Numbered from the stretch's first letter, positions 25,517 through 34,826 are shown. The stretch is 64,000 nucleotides of DNA from Marinifilum flexuosum (GCF_003610555.1 NZ_RAPQ01000008.1:1790490-1854489), one strand, 5' to 3'. The notes: a model not told the origin generated them from the letters alone. Made by a program: numbers and translations.

Positions 25517-25969
25517 TTTCAAGTCAGTTTTAGTTTTGTCCAATAGCTTAATCCCTTCTATTCTCATGTTTTTGTCAACCGCCTTACACATATCGTAAAT
25601 GGTGAGAAGGGCAATGCTTGCAGCACTTAAAGCTTCCATTTCAACGCCAGTTTGACCTATACATTTTACCCTTGTGTTAGCAACAACACCATCCTCAACC
25701 ACAATACATTTAACTTCAGCTTTTGTGATTTGCAGTGTATGACACAATGGAATTAAATCACTTGTTTTTTTTGCAGCTTGAATTCCTGCGATTTCAGCCA
25801 CCGTTAGTACATCACCTTTTTTTAATGCATTTTCATTAATAAGTTGAAGTGTTTGTTCTTCCAATATAATTTTACCAGTAGCTCTGGCTTCTCTTATTTG
25901 TGGAATTTTATCACCAACATCTACCATATTGGCTTTTCCCTCATTATCGATATGACTGAATTTTCCCAT
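25514..25969 (-). CDS. moaC: Cyclic pyranopterin monophosphate synthase MoaC
   Basis: 151 residues, normal MoaC length. Family boxes are MVDVGDKIPQIREA, AKKTSDLIPLCHTL, VKCIGQTGVEMEAL and TIYDMCKAVDK. MoaC converts the MoaA product 3',8-cyclo-7,8-dihydro-GTP into cPMP, the first stable Moco intermediate. It follows moaA in the same operon across about 95 bases. Asp and Lys residues of the active site near the C-terminus (DMCKAVDK) are present. moaD and moaE, needed for the next step, are not in this window. Confidence 0.95.
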   Translation of the reverse strand: MGKFSHIDNEGKANMVDVGDKIPQIREARATGKIILEEQTLQLINENALKKGDVLTVAEIAGIQAAKKTSDLIPLCHTLQITKAEVKCIVVEDGVVANTRVKCIGQTGVEMEALSAASIALLTIYDMCKAVDKNMRIEGIKLLDKTKTDLK

Positions 25970-26063
25970 TCTTATATTGTAAATGATCAGTAACTAGTTA
26001 ATATGGAATTCATTTGTAAGTACATACGATTAATAATTACTAATTATTCATTATTAATTGATT

Positions 26064-26864
26064 TTACCCTCCAATTCCATAGAAGCTTCCTTTCTTGTTT
26101 TTGCTTCCGGATTTTGGCTTTTTATTAATGGACTTTTTAATGGCCTGTTGTGCGCCCAATTCCTTTAAATCATATTCACTCTGGTTAAACAAGCAAGGCT
26201 TAACCTTTCCATTAGCAGTTAACCTGATACGATTACATTCAAGGCAATTGCCTCCATTTCCTCCTTCAACAATAGAAAATTCACCAGTTGCCAAATCCAT
26301 TTGTCTAATGAATCTAAGATCAAGGTTCTTACCATTACAGTATTTTCTTAATGCTTCCAGATCGTCCAAATCGGCATCAGGCATTCTTACACAGTTAATT
26401 TTAACTGGATGTAAGCCAGCTTGCAAAGCCGCATCAATTCCTTTAAACACATCTTCGATATTGCCCAGTCGAGTTATCTTTTTGTATTTTTTAGGATTCA
26501 TGGTATCCAAACTGATGTTAACCCTCATTAATCCGGCATTAGCCAGATCTTTGGCGTATTTTTCCAGTAGAATACCATTGGTGGTCATGGCTAAGTCTTC
26601 AATGCCAGGAATGCTTGCAATTTTATTAACCAAGTCTACAATACCTTTTCTCACCAAAGGTTCACCACCTGTTAATCTCACTTTCGTGATGCCTGAGGCA
26701 ATGGCTTCTGTTACAAAAGCAACAATTTCTTCGAAACTAAGTACTTCTTCATGCACAATGAGGTCAATACCTTCTTCTGGCATGCAATAAGTGCAGCGAA
26801 GATTACAGCGATCTGTAACTGAAATTCTTAAGTAATTGATATTTCGATTATAATTGTCTAACAT
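26064..26864 (-). CDS. moaA: GTP 3',8-cyclase MoaA
   Basis: 266 residues from the ATG at 26864 (MLDNYNRNINYLRIS...); an upstream in-frame ATG at 26891 would overlap moeA more deeply. Radical SAM cluster CNLRCTYC (Cys20, 24, 27) and the second Fe-S cluster cysteines CLECNRIRL and KPCLF are present. The protein ends in GIGG: the C-terminal Gly-Gly is required for activity in characterised MoaA. It is about 60 residues shorter than E. coli MoaA because the segment before the second cluster is compact. It catalyses the first step of Moco synthesis from GTP. The start overlaps the end of moeA by 17 bases. Confidence 0.93.
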   Translation of the reverse strand: MLDNYNRNINYLRISVTDRCNLRCTYCMPEEGIDLIVHEEVLSFEEIVAFVTEAIASGITKVRLTGGEPLVRKGIVDLVNKIASIPGIEDLAMTTNGILLEKYAKDLANAGLMRVNISLDTMNPKKYKKITRLGNIEDVFKGIDAALQAGLHPVKINCVRMPDADLDDLEALRKYCNGKNLDLRFIRQMDLATGEFSIVEGGNGGNCLECNRIRLTANGKVKPCLFNQSEYDLKELGAQQAIKKSINKKPKSGSKNKKGSFYGIGG

Positions 26865-28023
26865 AAACAAATTCTCCTTCAGTAAATTCATCTACTTCTC
26901 TAGGTACAGCCATTATTCCATCCGCCAATGTGAATGCATTAATGTGTGCTGAGCCGTGATATTCAATAGGAACTACTCTATTATTGGCATTAAAACGAAC
27001 AGGGATAAATGCTAACCTGTCGGTTCTTTTGCGCTTGTAATCTTCTGCAATTGGCATGCGTACCATGGGTGCATTGTAATCGTGTCCCATCAATCTAAAA
27101 ACAAGAGGTTTGCCTAATAATTCGAATTGCACAAATGAGGATACCGGATTACCAGGCATTGCAAAAACGTATTGACCATTTTTGGCAGCAAATACTGTAT
27201 GTTTTCCTGGTTTTACAGCTAAAGTGTGAAACCAGATATTAAAACCAAGCTCCTTTAAAATTTGAGGTACATAGTCGCAATCTCCAACCGAAACACCCCC
27301 TGAAATGATCAAAATATCATTCTCGGCCAGGCATTTTTCCATGGTTTTTTGTGTGGCCTCTTTTGAATCTTCCACTATGCCATAGTAATTGGCATCTATA
27401 CCAATCTTCTTTAGCTGAGCTTGTAATTGCCAGGAATTCACATTTCGAATTTGTGATTTATTTGGCTTTTGATGTGGCTCTACCAACTCACTTCCTGTGG
27501 CAATGGTCGCAACTCTTGGCTTTTTATATACCAATGGATTGGTGCAACCAACCGTTGCCAATACGGATATGTGTTGAGATTTTAACCTGGTTCCTTTTTT
27601 CAGAACTACATCATTTTCTTCAATATCTTCACCTTTGATACAGATGTTTGATTTTGTCTTTTCCTTGGTAAAGCGAATTCGGTTGTTCTCTAATTCTTCG
27701 GTATGTTCTACCATTACAACTGTATCTGCACCTTCAGGCACCATAGCACCAGTCATAATTTTTGAACATTGCTTGTTTCCAACAGACCTGGAAGGAGCAA
27801 CACCAGCGGCGATCACTTCCAAGACTTCTAATTCTTCCAATAAATCCTCTTTTTTACAAGCATATCCATCCATTGCCGATTTGTTGAATGGAGGAATAGC
27901 CATATCGGATCTTACATCTTCTGCCAATACTCGGTTTAAGCAGTCCGAAATATCAATATGCTCTTTCTCTAATTTTCGAGTGGCATGTTTTACTGTTTTT
28001 AAAGCCTCGTGAAACGTAATCAT
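26848..28023 (-). CDS. moeA: Molybdopterin molybdenumtransferase MoeA
   Basis: 391 residues. Typical MoeA boxes are PPFNKSAMDGYA, GEDIEENDVVLKKG, SGGVSVGDCDY and AMPGNPVSSFV. MoeA inserts molybdate into adenylylated molybdopterin made by MogA. It lies 4 bases downstream of the P-loop gene and overlaps moaA, so the unit is one operon. One MoeA is present here with the Mog domain fused elsewhere in the operon. Confidence 0.95.
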   Translation of the reverse strand: MITFHEALKTVKHATRKLEKEHIDISDCLNRVLAEDVRSDMAIPPFNKSAMDGYACKKEDLLEELEVLEVIAAGVAPSRSVGNKQCSKIMTGAMVPEGADTVVMVEHTEELENNRIRFTKEKTKSNICIKGEDIEENDVVLKKGTRLKSQHISVLATVGCTNPLVYKKPRVATIATGSELVEPHQKPNKSQIRNVNSWQLQAQLKKIGIDANYYGIVEDSKEATQKTMEKCLAENDILIISGGVSVGDCDYVPQILKELGFNIWFHTLAVKPGKHTVFAAKNGQYVFAMPGNPVSSFVQFELLGKPLVFRLMGHDYNAPMVRMPIAEDYKRKRTDRLAFIPVRFNANNRVVPIEYHGSAHINAFTLADGIMAVPREVDEFTEGEFVYVRQL

Positions 28024-28027
28024 ATTG

Positions 28028-28573
28028 CTAGTTCTTTATTACCCATTTTCGATCAGAGAAATCGAGATTATTAGAATCAAAATTGAATTCTTCACCATCA
28101 AATTCAATATTCAGATCAGCCAATTCTCTGTATTCTTTTGTGTTGGGTTTTAGTTTTTTATTGTTTTTGCTTTCTATCATTATAAATAAACCAGGCTCAA
28201 GAATTTTTCTCAAGCCTCCCGATTCTATAATTAAAAGCTGATCATTTGGAATTATTTTATCCAGACAGCTTAGAACCTCCTTAAGATAATCATCTTTTGC
28301 TTGTATATAATATACTTCTTTTGCTCCGGCACTCAAAAGTCTGTTACTATCTTTTTTACCTTGTTGAAGGTGTTCTTTTGTAATTTGATAATTCGTGTTT
28401 TTTACAACAAACTCTGTATCTGGCTTAAGCTCATGAAAGTGAGGGCATATTTTAATTCCGATAACAGAATGCTTTTGTTTTAACGAATTAATAAGCTGAC
28501 AAGCAAAGAGAGTCTTACCAACATTCTGACCATTACCCGCCAGCAGAATTATATTTTCTCTTTGAATTGCCAT
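28028..28573 (-). CDS. MobB-like P-loop protein, first gene of the Moco operon
   Basis: 181 residues from the ATG at 28573 (MAIQRENIILLAGNGQNVGKTLFAC). Walker A is GNGQNVGKT, with conserved segments HFHEL and LLIIESGGLRKILEPGLFIMI as in MobB-like GTPases. MobB assists guanine-nucleotide attachment to Moco. A further in-frame extension to 28651 lies in the leader RNA and includes the hairpin, so I reject it. First gene after the structured leader. Assignment as MobB-like is good, exact function unproven. Confidence 0.75.
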   Translation of the reverse strand: MAIQRENIILLAGNGQNVGKTLFACQLINSLKQKHSVIGIKICPHFHELKPDTEFVVKNTNYQITKEHLQQGKKDSNRLLSAGAKEVYYIQAKDDYLKEVLSCLDKIIPNDQLLIIESGGLRKILEPGLFIMIESKNNKKLKPNTKEYRELADLNIEFDGEEFNFDSNNLDFSDRKWVIKN

Positions 28574-28576
28574 ATA

Positions 28577-28790
28577 CAAAAAACCTCCAACTCGGTGCAG
28601 AATTGGAGGTAATGTATGCTGAAACAGACCAGTACCATAGGGTACCATCAATTATCATTCACATCAATTTCGCTCCTTTCCAATTTTTGGACATTTATCC
28701 TGCGGGAGGCAAATTCGTTTCCAAACTTACCCATCGGTTTATAAATCTTGCAGTTATATCAATCTGTTTAGAGCTTATAAACTCGGAGTT
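28577..28790 (-). promoter_or_regulatory. Structured leader of the Moco operon, candidate riboswitch or attenuator
   Basis: Reading the minus strand, a 9-bp hairpin with a GAAA tetraloop (28709-28730) is flanked by GATGG and CCTCCCGC and enclosed by an ATTTAT/ATAAAT pairing. Downstream lies a GGTAC/GGTAC-type hairpin and then ACCTCCAA / TTGGAGGT (28583-28610) followed by six T, ending four bases from the ATG. The 3' arm contains GGAGG, the likely ribosome-binding site, so folding it would both terminate transcription and hide the site. A GNRA hairpin in front of Moco genes recalls the Moco riboswitch class, but I could not verify its consensus. Confidence 0.5.
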
Positions 28791-29034
28791 ATTTTAATAA
28801 TTCATTGTAAAGATATTAATATTAACGAATCTACAAATGTGTATGTATGGCTAATGTAATAATATCGTTTGCATAAATTGTTAAACAATTGTTGGAAGCC
28901 CTTGTTTTGCTATTGTTTCAGTCTTATTGGATCCATTTTTTAAGATGAGATAGAAAGAAAAAAGAGCCTTATTTATAATTAGTTTTATTAAAAAATGGTT
29001 TTATTTACAAACCAGTCAAATAAATTAATGAAAT
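28791..29034. other. Intergenic region before the CDF gene
   Basis: About 240 AT-rich bases between the divergent Moco leader and the cation-efflux gene. Promoters for both must lie here. I see no coding frame, clear -7 box or strong hairpin. Confidence 0.4.
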
Positions 29035-29967
29035 ATGGGAAAGCATGGACACGATCATAAGCATGATCATGGGAATTTGAAAGGAAGAAATTTGGGAATT
29101 GCCATTTTGCTTAATATTGGAATAACCGTTGCTCAGGTGGTAGGAGGTTTTATTTCAGGAAGTTTGGCTTTGTTGTCGGATGCATTGCATAATTTCTCAG
29201 ATGTATTGGCTTTGGTGATTAGTTGGTTTGCAAGTAAGTTGGCAGGAAGAAAGCAAACTGCTCGTCAGACCTTTGGATATAAACGTGCGGAAATACTGGC
29301 TGCACTTATTAATGCAGTTTCTTTAATTGTAATTGCATTCTTTTTACTTAAAGAAGCAGTGGTACGTTTGGGAGAACCTCAGGAAATTCAATCAGGATTG
29401 GTAATGATTCTGGGAGGACTTTCCATTGTTCTAAATGGTGCAAGTGTATTGTTGGTAGTGAAAGATGCTAAGGATAATATCAATATGCGATCAGCTTATT
29501 TGCACTTACTTAGCGATATGGTTTCTTCCATTGCCGTGGTATTGGGCGGATTTGTGATGTACATGTGGGAGGTAAGCTGGGTAGATAGTGTTTTATCCAT
29601 TGCCATTGCACTATATCTCGTTTATTCCAGTTGGGGATTAATTGTCGAAAGTGTAAGAATCATTATGCAGTTTGCTCCAATTCATATCGATTTGGAGGAG
29701 GTGCAACAGAAAGTAAAATCAGTTAAGGAGATTGAAAATATTCATCATGTCCATGTTTGGCAATTGGATGATAAACAAATCAATTTTGAGGCACATATTA
29801 GTTTTAAAGAGGATATGCCATTAAGTGAAGTGAACAAGCTGCTTCGAGAAGTGGAACACATACTTCATGATGATTTTGAAATTAACCATGTTACCTTACA
29901 GCCCGAAATTAATGGATATTGCCAGGATGAAAGTCTGGTAAAACAAGAAAAACCTCATTCGCATTAA
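29035..29967 (+). CDS. Cation diffusion facilitator (zinc-type efflux)
   Basis: 310 residues. A His-rich N-terminus (GKHGHDHKHDHG) precedes six predicted membrane helices (about 20-205). Metal-site residues lie in HNFSD of helix 2 and HLLSD of helix 5, the H-D pair typical of Zn2+ transporters of the CzcD/ZitB type. A cytoplasmic domain (about 215-300, HHVHVWQLDD) forms the dimer and senses metal. It uses the proton gradient to export Zn2+ or related ions. Monocistronic; the divergent Moco operon uses a different metal, so the neighbourhood is probably incidental. Confidence 0.9.
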   Translation: MGKHGHDHKHDHGNLKGRNLGIAILLNIGITVAQVVGGFISGSLALLSDALHNFSDVLALVISWFASKLAGRKQTARQTFGYKRAEILAALINAVSLIVIAFFLLKEAVVRLGEPQEIQSGLVMILGGLSIVLNGASVLLVVKDAKDNINMRSAYLHLLSDMVSSIAVVLGGFVMYMWEVSWVDSVLSIAIALYLVYSSWGLIVESVRIIMQFAPIHIDLEEVQQKVKSVKEIENIHHVHVWQLDDKQINFEAHISFKEDMPLSEVNKLLREVEHILHDDFEINHVTLQPEINGYCQDESLVKQEKPHSH

Positions 29968-30055
29968 TCGAAACGAGCATGATTAAATAATTATTAGCAC
30001 ACAGGTGACTATAATTATTTAATTCATGCTAAGTTCTTTTTAATAATAAAAACTG

Positions 30056-30709
30056 TTAACGGATGAATGAGCTCATTAAATCCATTGGTTTTTCCAATAT
30101 GGTTTGAGCTCCATTGGTAAGTAGTTCTTCCATATCTCTAAATCCCCAAAGTACACCAACTGCATGCATTCCGGAATTTTGAGCAGTTGCCATGTCAACT
30201 CCAGAATCACCTATATACATTAGCTCCGAAGGATCAATTCCCATTTTCTCACTAATTAGAATTGCTCCTTTAGGATCGGGTTTTCGAGGGATATCGCCGC
30301 CAGCGCCTAATACATACTCCAGCTTCCAATCGGCAAGTAAAACCTTAACAACTTTTTGGGTCAATGCGTTTGCTTTGTTTGAGAAAACTGAAATCTTAAT
30401 ACCTCTTTCACTCAGAGCGTCTAATAAATCTTTGATACCAGGATACAGGCAGGTTTTAACAATGCAGTTTTCATCGTAAACTTGCATCATGCGATCAAAG
30501 TTCTTTTCTATTTCTTTTGCGTCTCTATTTTCCAGCGGTAAAGATTTTTCAACTAAAGTTCTTATACCTCTTCCAACAAAGGTTTTGTAAGTTGCATAAT
30601 CGTGTGTTGGAAAATTATTTTCTTCTAAAACCTGATTCATTGAATCAGCAATGTCCTCAATAGAATTGGCAAGTGTGCCATCAAGATCAAAAATTACTCC
30701 TTTTATCAT
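30056..30709 (-). CDS. HAD-superfamily phosphatase, phosphoglycolate phosphatase-like
   Basis: 217 residues. HAD motif I DLDGTLANS (nucleophile Asp9), motif II SVFSNK (Ser then Lys for phosphate binding), motif III lysine in RKPDPKG and motif IV GDSGVDMATA. A helical cap (about 18-85, subclass C1) matches Gph and related sugar-phosphatases. Substrate cannot be read from sequence. It is convergent with the CDF gene and starts about 130 bases from the terminator of the next minus-strand gene. Confidence 0.85.
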   Translation of the reverse strand: MIKGVIFDLDGTLANSIEDIADSMNQVLEENNFPTHDYATYKTFVGRGIRTLVEKSLPLENRDAKEIEKNFDRMMQVYDENCIVKTCLYPGIKDLLDALSERGIKISVFSNKANALTQKVVKVLLADWKLEYVLGAGGDIPRKPDPKGAILISEKMGIDPSELMYIGDSGVDMATAQNSGMHAVGVLWGFRDMEELLTNGAQTILEKPMDLMSSFIR

Positions 30710-30781
30710 GATATTTGTATGGTTTGAAATGCAAATATTGCACTCTAATATCGTTTTACAAAATAATAACAGAACTCATTA

Positions 30782-30820
30782 AAAAGAAAAGCCGGAATGA
30801 GAGTTTCAATCCGGCTTATA
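30782..30820 (-). terminator. Terminator of the secreted protein gene
   Basis: Minus-strand stem AAGCCGGA / TCCGGCTT with a 13-base loop, followed by TTCTTTTT. It ends the unit finishing at 30837. Confidence 0.8.
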
Positions 30821-30836
30821 GATATGTATTCTTTTT

Positions 30837-31568
30837 TTAGTGAACGATAGATCGTAATTCGGCATTGTAATCAACCATGATATCGAACCATTCATCAATC
30901 ATATTTTGCCAGGTTCCTTTTCCATACAATTTCTCGTATGCCTTCATAAAACCAATATCCTGCGACCATGCATCATAACTGTCAAAATTCCAAACCAGAC
31001 CAACATCAGCACCTCCAGGTGTGTGCAGTGGATTATTGAATACAAGGAATGCAACTCCTAAGCTTTCCGAAGTTTTCATGAGTTTTTCAGCAATTGCTTT
31101 AAAACGATAATACTGTCCGCGTTTAATGTCAACAGCCCAAGCTTCGTAGTGCTTCGATTTTTTTACCAGGTCCATACCAAAAGACAGTTTTTCATTGAAA
31201 TTCCATAAGCTTACGGCTCCGTATTTCTCTACCAATGGATCAATGTTCTTTTCCCAATCTTCATGATGTCCGTTTTCTTTTTGAGGACGAGTATCGAGTG
31301 CAGCATAAGTTGTAGGGCCCATAATCCAAACATACCATCCGGCTTTTTGTCCATAGTCTACTTTTCTTAAACCTGCTACATAATCTCCTTCAGGATGAAA
31401 CTTATCGTTGTGAGCTTTAATTGCTTGCTCAAATTTATCTGACATTCCACGCTTAGGTAAAATATATACACTTTCTACCACCACAGTTTTCTTCTCCTCT
31501 TTCTCCTGGCTAAATGCAACAAATGTGCAGAAAAGAGCTAAGCCTAGGATTAAACTCATCTTTTTCAT
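30837..31568 (-). CDS. Secreted protein, dimeric alpha/beta-barrel-like, unknown function
   Basis: 243 residues. A signal peptide is clear (MKKMSLILGLALFCTFVAFSQ) with cleavage near residue 21. Two segments (about 30-130 and 140-240) share a VxxxxVxxxxxxKFEQAIK...Y/LWNF layout with repeated W, Y and H that would fit two ferredoxin-like dimeric alpha/beta-barrel modules. No catalytic motif is visible. It is monocistronic with its own terminator and lies upstream of, and divergent to, the thr leader. Function unknown. Confidence 0.6.
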   Translation of the reverse strand: MKKMSLILGLALFCTFVAFSQEKEEKKTVVVESVYILPKRGMSDKFEQAIKAHNDKFHPEGDYVAGLRKVDYGQKAGWYVWIMGPTTYAALDTRPQKENGHHEDWEKNIDPLVEKYGAVSLWNFNEKLSFGMDLVKKSKHYEAWAVDIKRGQYYRFKAIAEKLMKTSESLGVAFLVFNNPLHTPGGADVGLVWNFDSYDAWSQDIGFMKAYEKLYGKGTWQNMIDEWFDIMVDYNAELRSIVH

Positions 31569-31905
31569 GATAAATATGTTTTTAGTGAATATCTCTAAAT
31601 TTACGACAATTATTTGGAAAGAGTCTAATTAAGATTTCTTAAACGAAAGAAAATCAAGCAAATAGAGAGTGTGTTGAAGGGGGGAGGTATGATGGTGAGT
31701 TTGATTCTTGAGTTCAATTTGAATGAGGTATGCTATGATGGATACGCTGATCATGATATTATCTATAGCAAGGTTATGATACGGTGGACAACAGGGATAG
31801 GGTGCTGCCGATATCAGGGATAGGATTAAATTTTATCTGAACATGAATATTTAGTAACAAAAAATCTTTATATTTGACGTTCACAACGAAAAGTAATATT
31901 CGCTA
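31569..31905. other. Region between secreted protein gene and thr leader
   Basis: 337 bases without a gene. It has two copies of CAGGGATAGG (near 31792 and 31816) 24 bases apart and, just before the leader peptide, a -7 box TATATTTG (31869-31876). I see no small RNA or other gene. Confidence 0.5.
31869..31876 (+). promoter_or_regulatory. -7 promoter box of the thr leader
   Basis: TATATTTG matches the Bacteroidota TAnnTTTG -7 consensus. It ends 29 bases upstream of the leader peptide ATG. A clear -33 TTTG was not found. Confidence 0.6.
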
Positions 31906-32016
31906 ATGCATAAAAATATTAACATAGCTATGATGAACATGCCAATTATTGGTATGCGAGGCGCTATGGGCATTATTGATATTACGACTACCACCACAAC
32001 TACAACGACCCTTTAA
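31906..32016 (+). CDS. thrL: thr operon leader peptide
   Basis: 36-codon reading frame ending in ITTTTTTTTTL: nine consecutive Thr codons, preceded by seven Ile and six Met codons (including the start) in the rest of the peptide. Thr, Ile and Met are the products of the aspartate branch that starts with ThrA, so ribosome stalling at low charged tRNA would signal need for the pathway. It lies about 300 bases upstream of thrA on the same strand. Its stop overlaps a 15-base inverted repeat (GACCCTTTAAGGGTC). Mixed ACG, ACT, ACC and ACA codons show it is selected at protein level. Confidence 0.85.
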   Translation: MHKNINIAMMNMPIIGMRGAMGIIDITTTTTTTTTL

Positions 32017-32322
32017 GGGTCTATATTATTACATATCACCAAAGGTGGGTATAATCATACTCAAAAAGTACATAGAAATGTTTGTGCCTGATAGTTTAAT
32101 ATGTCGTAAATTCATTTGTACGATATTAATAACACTAAATATCAAATAACTATAACCATTATATAATTATTGATGATGGAATCAACATTTGTAGGGAGAG
32201 GAAATTATCAAAACAAATCAAGGAAATGAAACGTCCGTTCCTAAATAATAATTAACTCATATTTAAACATCATTATTTAGGATTGGTAAGTTCCATCTGA
32301 CCTTAAAACAAATAATAAGCAG
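32017..32322 (+). promoter_or_regulatory. thr leader RNA downstream of the leader peptide
   Basis: 306 bases between leader stop and thrA. It has a CACC-AAA-GGTG hairpin (near 32037) and a longer pairing CCTAAATAAT / ATTATTTAGG (near 32240-32284), but no T-run, so the usual Rho-independent attenuator is not obvious. Attenuation may work through Rho or through alternative structures that affect thrA translation. Confidence 0.5.
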
Positions 32323-34758
32323 ATGAAAGTTTTAAAATTTGGAGGAAGCTCGGTAGCCAATGCAGATAACTGTAATCGGGTGAAGGAGATTGTCAAAAAG
32401 AATCAAAAAAGCTGTAAGCAAGTTGTAGTTGTGTCTGCTTTTGGAGGTGTTACCGATGAATTGGAACGCTGTATTAGCCTGGCAAGTACAAGAAACAAGG
32501 AATACAAAAGTGTTCTGGAAGTTCTGAAGCAGAGACATCAGGAAATGATTCAGCAACTTGGAGTAAGTGGCAATCTGAATGAAAAGATCAATGCTAAGTT
32601 TGAAGAAATATCCGAGCTTTTACAAGGTATTTACCTGTTGGAAGATATCTCGGAGAAAGTTCGAAGTATTGTAATGGGCTCGGGGGAGTTGCTGTCTTCG
32701 GCAATTATATCGGAATTCTTTAACAATGCCGGATTACAAACAGCATATTTCGATTCCAGAGAGTACATCAAAACTCAGAATGGGAAAGGGGTTTATTTAA
32801 ATGCGAAGCAAACCAACTTAAACCTTGAATCAATAAAGGAAAAAGAATTCGAAGTGGCATTATTTCCAGGATTTGTAGCTTCTGGAGCAAAAGGAGAAAT
32901 GACGCTTCTTGGAAGAGGAGGTTCGGATTATACAGCTTCAATTCTGGCTGCAGGATTGGGTTGTTCTGAATTGGAAATATGGACGGATGTGAGTGGTATG
33001 TATACTGCTGATCCTCGATTTGTTTCCCAAGCATTACCTATTGAAAGAATGTCATTTCAGGAAGCCATAGAATTGTCGCATTTCGGAGCTAAAGTGATTT
33101 ATCCTCCTACTTTAATTCCTGTAGTACAGAACCAAATTGATGTTAGAATTAAAAATACTTTCGAACCTGACGATGAGGGAACTTTAATCAGTAAAACTCC
33201 TGGTGAAGTTCGTTCTGTAGTTCGTGGTTTGTCATCGGTTAACGATATTAACTTGTTTACCCTTTCGGGGAGTGGAGTTATAGGAATTAGTGGATTTGCA
33301 TCTCGATTTTTTACAAGTTTGGCACATCGTAAAATCAATGTGGTATTGATTACTCAGGCATCATCGGAACATAGCATTAGTGTTGGTATTCATAAGGATG
33401 ATACTGAGTTGGCCGTTGAAGCCTTGTGTGAAGAATTCGAAATGGAAATCAGAATGAACCTGGTGAATGAGCCATTGATTGAGGAAAATTTATCAATTGT
33501 TGCCATTGTAGGTGAAGATATGGGATTTACTCCAGGCATTTCAGGTAAAGTGTTTAGCGTTCTTGGCAAGAATGGTGTTAATATTAGAGCAATGGCTCAA
33601 GGTGGAAATGAAATGAACCTTACATTTATGGTTCGCACCAAGGATATTAAAAAAGTGCTGAACGTAATACATGAAGAGTTTTTCGATACTACTTACAAAA
33701 AAGTGAATCTTTATATTGCAGGACTTGGTAATGTAGGTGGTAAGCTGCTCGAATTCATTGAAAATCAATACGAACATCTTCTGGAAGAAAAAGGGCTGCA
33801 ATTAATTGTTAGGGCAGTTACAAACAGTAGAAAAATGTATTTTGCTGAAGATGAAAAACTACTGGAAAATTGGGAAGAGAAATTGAACAAGGATGGAGTT
33901 CAAGCAGATTTACAGGAGTTTGTTCGCTTAATGGATCAATCGAACCTGAGAAATCGAATTTTTGTTGATATTACTGCAAGCGATAAAGTAAGCGAAGTGT
34001 ATGAACAGATATTAAATTCAACAGTTGCAATAGTGGCTTGTAATAAAATTGCGGCATCATCTGATTATTCTAATTACAACAAGATTAAAGATGCTGCCAA
34101 AAAACACAATGTTGAATTCATGTTCGAAAGTAATGTTGGTGCAGGTTTACCGGTAATTAGTACCATTAACAGTTTGGTAAACACAGGCGATGAAATTGTT
34201 GGAATTGATGCAGTAGTTTCAGGTAGCTTAAATTTTATCATGAATGAATTCAATAAAGGACGTTCGTTTGTAGAAGCTGTTAAAATGGCCATGGAGCAAG
34301 GATTTACCGAGCCTGATCCTAAGATTGACTTAAGTGGTATGGATGTTCTTAGAAAGCTATTGATCTTATCGCGTGAAGCAGGTTACCAATTGGAAGAAAA
34401 TGAAGTAGAGCATCAGCCAATGATTCCTGAATCATGCCTGCAAGGAAATTCTGCCGATGAGCTTTTGAAAGATTTGGAAGCCAATAATGATTACTTCGAG
34501 GCATGGAGAGAGGTAATGAAAGAGAAAAATGTTCGATTTAGATATATCGCTTCCTTTAAAGATGGGAAAGCAAATGTGAGTTTGAAGGAAGTAAGTCCTG
34601 ATCATCCTTTTTACGATATTCACGGTAAGGACAATGTGATTTCGCTAAATACCAAATGGTATGACGATCAGCCCTTAATTATTAAAGGAGCTGGTGCTGG
34701 AGCTGAGGTAACGGCATCGGGTATTTTTGGTGATATAATTAGAGTTAGTAGAAATTAA
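32323..34758 (+). CDS. thrA: Bifunctional aspartate kinase / homoserine dehydrogenase
   Basis: 811 residues. The aspartokinase part (about 1-290) opens with KFGGSSVANADN and includes GRGGSDYTA; two ACT-type regulatory segments follow (about 300-455, FTLSGSGVIGISGFASRFF and VGEDMGFTPGISGKVFS). The C-terminal homoserine dehydrogenase (about 465-811) has the NAD(P)-binding GLGNVGGKLLEF and the active-site stretch MFESNVGAGLPVIS. The protein feeds Thr, Met and Ile synthesis. First gene of thrABC under the Thr leader. The ATG at 32323 follows AATAATAAGCAG with no strong Shine-Dalgarno, as is common in this phylum. Confidence 0.96.
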   Translation: MKVLKFGGSSVANADNCNRVKEIVKKNQKSCKQVVVVSAFGGVTDELERCISLASTRNKEYKSVLEVLKQRHQEMIQQLGVSGNLNEKINAKFEEISELLQGIYLLEDISEKVRSIVMGSGELLSSAIISEFFNNAGLQTAYFDSREYIKTQNGKGVYLNAKQTNLNLESIKEKEFEVALFPGFVASGAKGEMTLLGRGGSDYTASILAAGLGCSELEIWTDVSGMYTADPRFVSQALPIERMSFQEAIELSHFGAKVIYPPTLIPVVQNQIDVRIKNTFEPDDEGTLISKTPGEVRSVVRGLSSVNDINLFTLSGSGVIGISGFASRFFTSLAHRKINVVLITQASSEHSISVGIHKDDTELAVEALCEEFEMEIRMNLVNEPLIEENLSIVAIVGEDMGFTPGISGKVFSVLGKNGVNIRAMAQGGNEMNLTFMVRTKDIKKVLNVIHEEFFDTTYKKVNLYIAGLGNVGGKLLEFIENQYEHLLEEKGLQLIVRAVTNSRKMYFAEDEKLLENWEEKLNKDGVQADLQEFVRLMDQSNLRNRIFVDITASDKVSEVYEQILNSTVAIVACNKIAASSDYSNYNKIKDAAKKHNVEFMFESNVGAGLPVISTINSLVNTGDEIVGIDAVVSGSLNFIMNEFNKGRSFVEAVKMAMEQGFTEPDPKIDLSGMDVLRKLLILSREAGYQLEENEVEHQPMIPESCLQGNSADELLKDLEANNDYFEAWREVMKEKNVRFRYIASFKDGKANVSLKEVSPDHPFYDIHGKDNVISLNTKWYDDQPLIIKGAGAGAEVTASGIFGDIIRVSRN

Positions 34759-34826
34759 GAGAGGTAGAATTGAATCGTGAATCAGTAAACTATTGTAAGA
34801 AACACAGTAGTAAAAAAATAAATGTG

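Noticed and set aside
31949-32149. A 66-residue frame in the thr leader region
   Set aside because: It is out of frame with the Thr-rich leader peptide, which explains the coding signal better.
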